Positions 6,536 through 7,853 of a stretch of 7,853 bases of DNA are shown here, piece after piece. The stretch comes from JAAYDK01 sp964543935. GTDB lineage: Bacteria; Spirochaetota; Spirochaetia; Sphaerochaetales; Sphaerochaetaceae. Below the pieces are notes generated by a model. It searched no databases and was not told where the DNA came from. It was given only the letters and a program-made list of their open reading frames with translations. The translations under genes were made by a program, and so were the position numbers. How positions within the stretch are numbered: position 1 is the stretch's first letter; every line of letters begins with the position of its first letter. Where the stretch lies: assembly GCA_964543935.1 (NCBI GenBank), contig CAZJAK010000094.1, forward strand, positions 1 through 7,853, read 5' to 3'.

Positions 6536-7288
6536 TTACCACCATTTTATCAAATCGGTCACATGATTGCGAAGCTCGACAAAATCGGGCGAGGCGATAT
6601 CCCGAGGGCGGGGCAGGTCGTTCAGGATTTCTCGCTTGATTTTAGTCGGTTTATTGGTCAGCACCAAGATGCGTTCACTCAGGTACACCGCTTCTTCGAT
6701 GTTGTGGGTGATGAACACGACAGTAGTCCCTGTTTTCTTCCATAGGTTGACCAACTCGTCTTCCAACCTGAAGCGCAGTTCAATGTCGAGTTGTCCGTAG
6801 GGTTCATCCATCAGCAGCAACTCCGGTTCGACCACAAAGGCCCGAGCGATGACGACCCGCTGCAACATTCCGGCTGAAAGCTGATCGGGGTAATAATCTT
6901 TGAACTCGGACAATCCAACCAGGTGCAAGAAATGCCCCACGCGCTCCTCTTGCTCGGCTTTTGAAAAATGTTTCAGGTCAAGGCCGAATCCGACATTCTG
7001 TTTTACCGTCAACCACGGCATGGTCGAATATTCTTGGAAAATATAGGCGATGTTGTGCTTGCGCAAATCGACTGGTTGGTCGTTGACCAATATTTCTCCG
7101 GAAGTGATGTCGTACAATTTTGTCAGGCTGTTGAGGAAGGTGGTTTTACCGCACCCGGTCGGTCCGACGATGCAGAGGAACTCGTTCTGTTTCACCTCGA
7201 AGGATATGTCGTCGAGTACAAGCAATTCACCGAATTTCTTGGTGAGATGATTGACCCTGACTTTGACTTTTGACTCATTGTGTTGCAT
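6536..7288 (-). CDS. NitT/TauT/SsuB-type ABC transporter ATPase (second of tandem pair)
   Basis: Nucleotide-binding subunit that drives an importer of the nitrate/taurine/alkanesulfonate type. The 250 residues carry Walker A GPTGCGKTT at 42-50, Q-loop Gln85, signature LSAGM at 137-141, Walker B LLLMDEP at 157-163 with catalytic Glu162, D-loop GQLD at 165-168 and H-loop His195. The DLPRPRD segment at 224-230 is characteristic of this transporter group. The signature's first glycine is alanine (codon at 6872-6874), a deviation from LSGG. A TTG five codons upstream (7303) could also start the frame, but the ATG at 7288 is preferred because GAGAGGG at 7295-7301 is correctly spaced for it. It overlaps the preceding ATPase gene by 14 bp, implying translational coupling, and precedes the sulfatase by 28 bp. 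Likely pairs with its neighbour as a heterodimer. Confidence 0.92.
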   Translation of the reverse strand: MQHNESKVKVRVNHLTKKFGELLVLDDISFEVKQNEFLCIVGPTGCGKTTFLNSLTKLYDITSGEILVNDQPVDLRKHNIAYIFQEYSTMPWLTVKQNVGFGLDLKHFSKAEQEERVGHFLHLVGLSEFKDYYPDQLSAGMLQRVVIARAFVVEPELLLMDEPYGQLDIELRFRLEDELVNLWKKTGTTVVFITHNIEEAVYLSERILVLTNKPTKIKREILNDLPRPRDIASPDFVELRNHVTDLIKWW

Positions 7289-7853
7289 CTCGATCCCTCT
7301 CAAAATCCTGTAGCTCGACTTGTGCGCTTATTTCCTTGCGCAATCGTAAAAATTCAGGGTTGGTGTAATCGCGGGGACGGGGAAGATCGATCAGGTACTC
7401 GTGTTTTACCGTGGTGGGGCATTTGGACAAGACAATGACCCGGTCAGCCAGATACAAGGCTTCCTCGATGTTGTTTGTCACAAAAATGATGGTTTTCCGT
7501 TCTTCCCTCCAGATGCGTTCCAGTTCCTTCTGCATCAGGTAACGGGTCTGGGCATCCAGGTGCCCAAATGGTTCATCCATCAACAGGACCTCGGGTTGAT
7601 TGCAATAGACCCGGGCAATACCGACCCGTTGACGCATCCCGCCCGATAATTGGATGGGGTAGGCTTTCTCAAAGCCATTCAAACCAACCAAGTCGATGTA
7701 GTGCTGGGCTTGCTTCCTGTATTCAGCCTTTTTATAACTACGGGCCTTCAGTCCAAATTCGACGTTGCCCATGGGCGTCAACCAAGGGAACAGTGCGAGG
7801 GTTTGATAGACCAAGCCACACGCAGGATCGGGTTCGGTCAGTAGCGTACCGTT
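7275..7853 (-). CDS. NitT/TauT/SsuB-type ABC transporter ATPase (first of tandem pair, 5' end missing)
   Basis: Second nucleotide-binding subunit of the same transporter. The frame is open to the right edge, giving 192 residues; the N-terminal part with Walker A, roughly 55-65 residues by comparison with its neighbour, lies outside. The TTG at 7814 is internal, because the sequence before it continues the family pattern into the Q-loop (VYQT, visible residues 15-18). Also visible are PWLTP, the canonical signature LSGGM at 69-73, Walker B LLMDEP at 90-95, D-loop GHLD at 97-100 and the closing DLPRPRD at 156-162. The H-loop is unusual: VTNN where family members have VTHD or VTHN, so the switch histidine is asparagine (AAC at 7475-7473). 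Sequence similarity to the following ATPase, the 14-bp overlap and the co-orientation suggest an ancestral duplication whose products work together. Substrate is unknown; the downstream sulfatase hints at a sulfate ester or sulfonate. Confidence 0.92.
   Translation of the reverse strand, partial: NGTLLTEPDPACGLVYQTLALFPWLTPMGNVEFGLKARSYKKAEYRKQAQHYIDLVGLNGFEKAYPIQLSGGMRQRVGIARVYCNQPEVLLMDEPFGHLDAQTRYLMQKELERIWREERKTIIFVTNNIEEALYLADRVIVLSKCPTTVKHEYLIDLPRPRDYTNPEFLRLRKEISAQVELQDFERDRDATQ

Noticed and set aside
7289..7303. TTG at 7303 as start of the second ATPase
   Set aside because: The ATG at 7288 has a correctly placed GAGAGGG ribosome site that would lie inside the TTG-started gene; the extra five residues add no family sequence.
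7812..7814. TTG at 7814 as the true start of the first ATPase
   Set aside because: The upstream in-frame sequence remains open and leads into the Q-loop; a start here would remove Walker A and make a non-functional protein. The gene simply runs off the window.

Overview
The window (base composition mid-50s % GC by eye, not computed) holds two transport-linked operons and a regulator from what looks like a Gram-negative-type (diderm) heterotroph. Its binding protein has an ordinary signal peptide without a lipobox cysteine, as expected for a soluble periplasmic protein. The gene mix (SorC-type regulator, sugar-type and NitT/TauT-type ABC transporters, cytoplasmic sulfatase, heavy TTG leucine use) would fit the Sphaerochaeta group of spirochaetes, but that placement is only a guess. 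All eight genes are intact apart from the two cut by the window edges.

Left block (1-3842, minus strand), read 5'->3': a cytoplasmic glycerophosphodiester phosphodiesterase, a GpsA-like NAD(P)-dependent glycerol-3-phosphate dehydrogenase, a family-1 extracellular solute-binding protein, and a MalF/UgpA-type permease cut by the left edge. The gaps are 15, 24 and 92 bp, so this reads as one operon. A perfect 11-bp inverted repeat sits in the 92-bp gap between binding protein and permease. The probable logic is uptake of a glycerophosphodiester or glycerol phosphate, cytoplasmic hydrolysis to glycerol-3-phosphate, then oxidation to dihydroxyacetone phosphate.

Control region (3843-4054): two divergent promoters, both TTGACA with a 17-bp spacer and good -10 boxes (TACAAT leftward, TACTAT rightward). 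Each has a copy of the same three-half-site operator, GCTCA-N5-TGAGC-N4-GCTCA, at about its transcription start. The two copies are mirror images, so each has the same orientation relative to the gene it precedes. The rightward gene (4055-5011) is a SorC/DeoR-family sugar-responsive regulator and the natural candidate to bind both sites, giving autoregulation and control of the left operon.

Right block (5026-7853, minus strand): two tandem NitT/TauT/SsuB-type ABC ATPases (the upstream one cut by the right edge, the pair overlapping by 14 bp), then, 28 bp on, a cytoplasmic cysteine-type sulfatase that ends 14 bp from the regulator's stop codon. This resembles a sulfate-ester uptake and desulfation unit. 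The two ATPases carry complementary deviations (signature LSAGM in one, H-loop Asn instead of His in the other). If they form a heterodimer, this would leave one nucleotide site canonical, as far as is visible, and degrade the other. The cognate binding protein and permease are not in the window.
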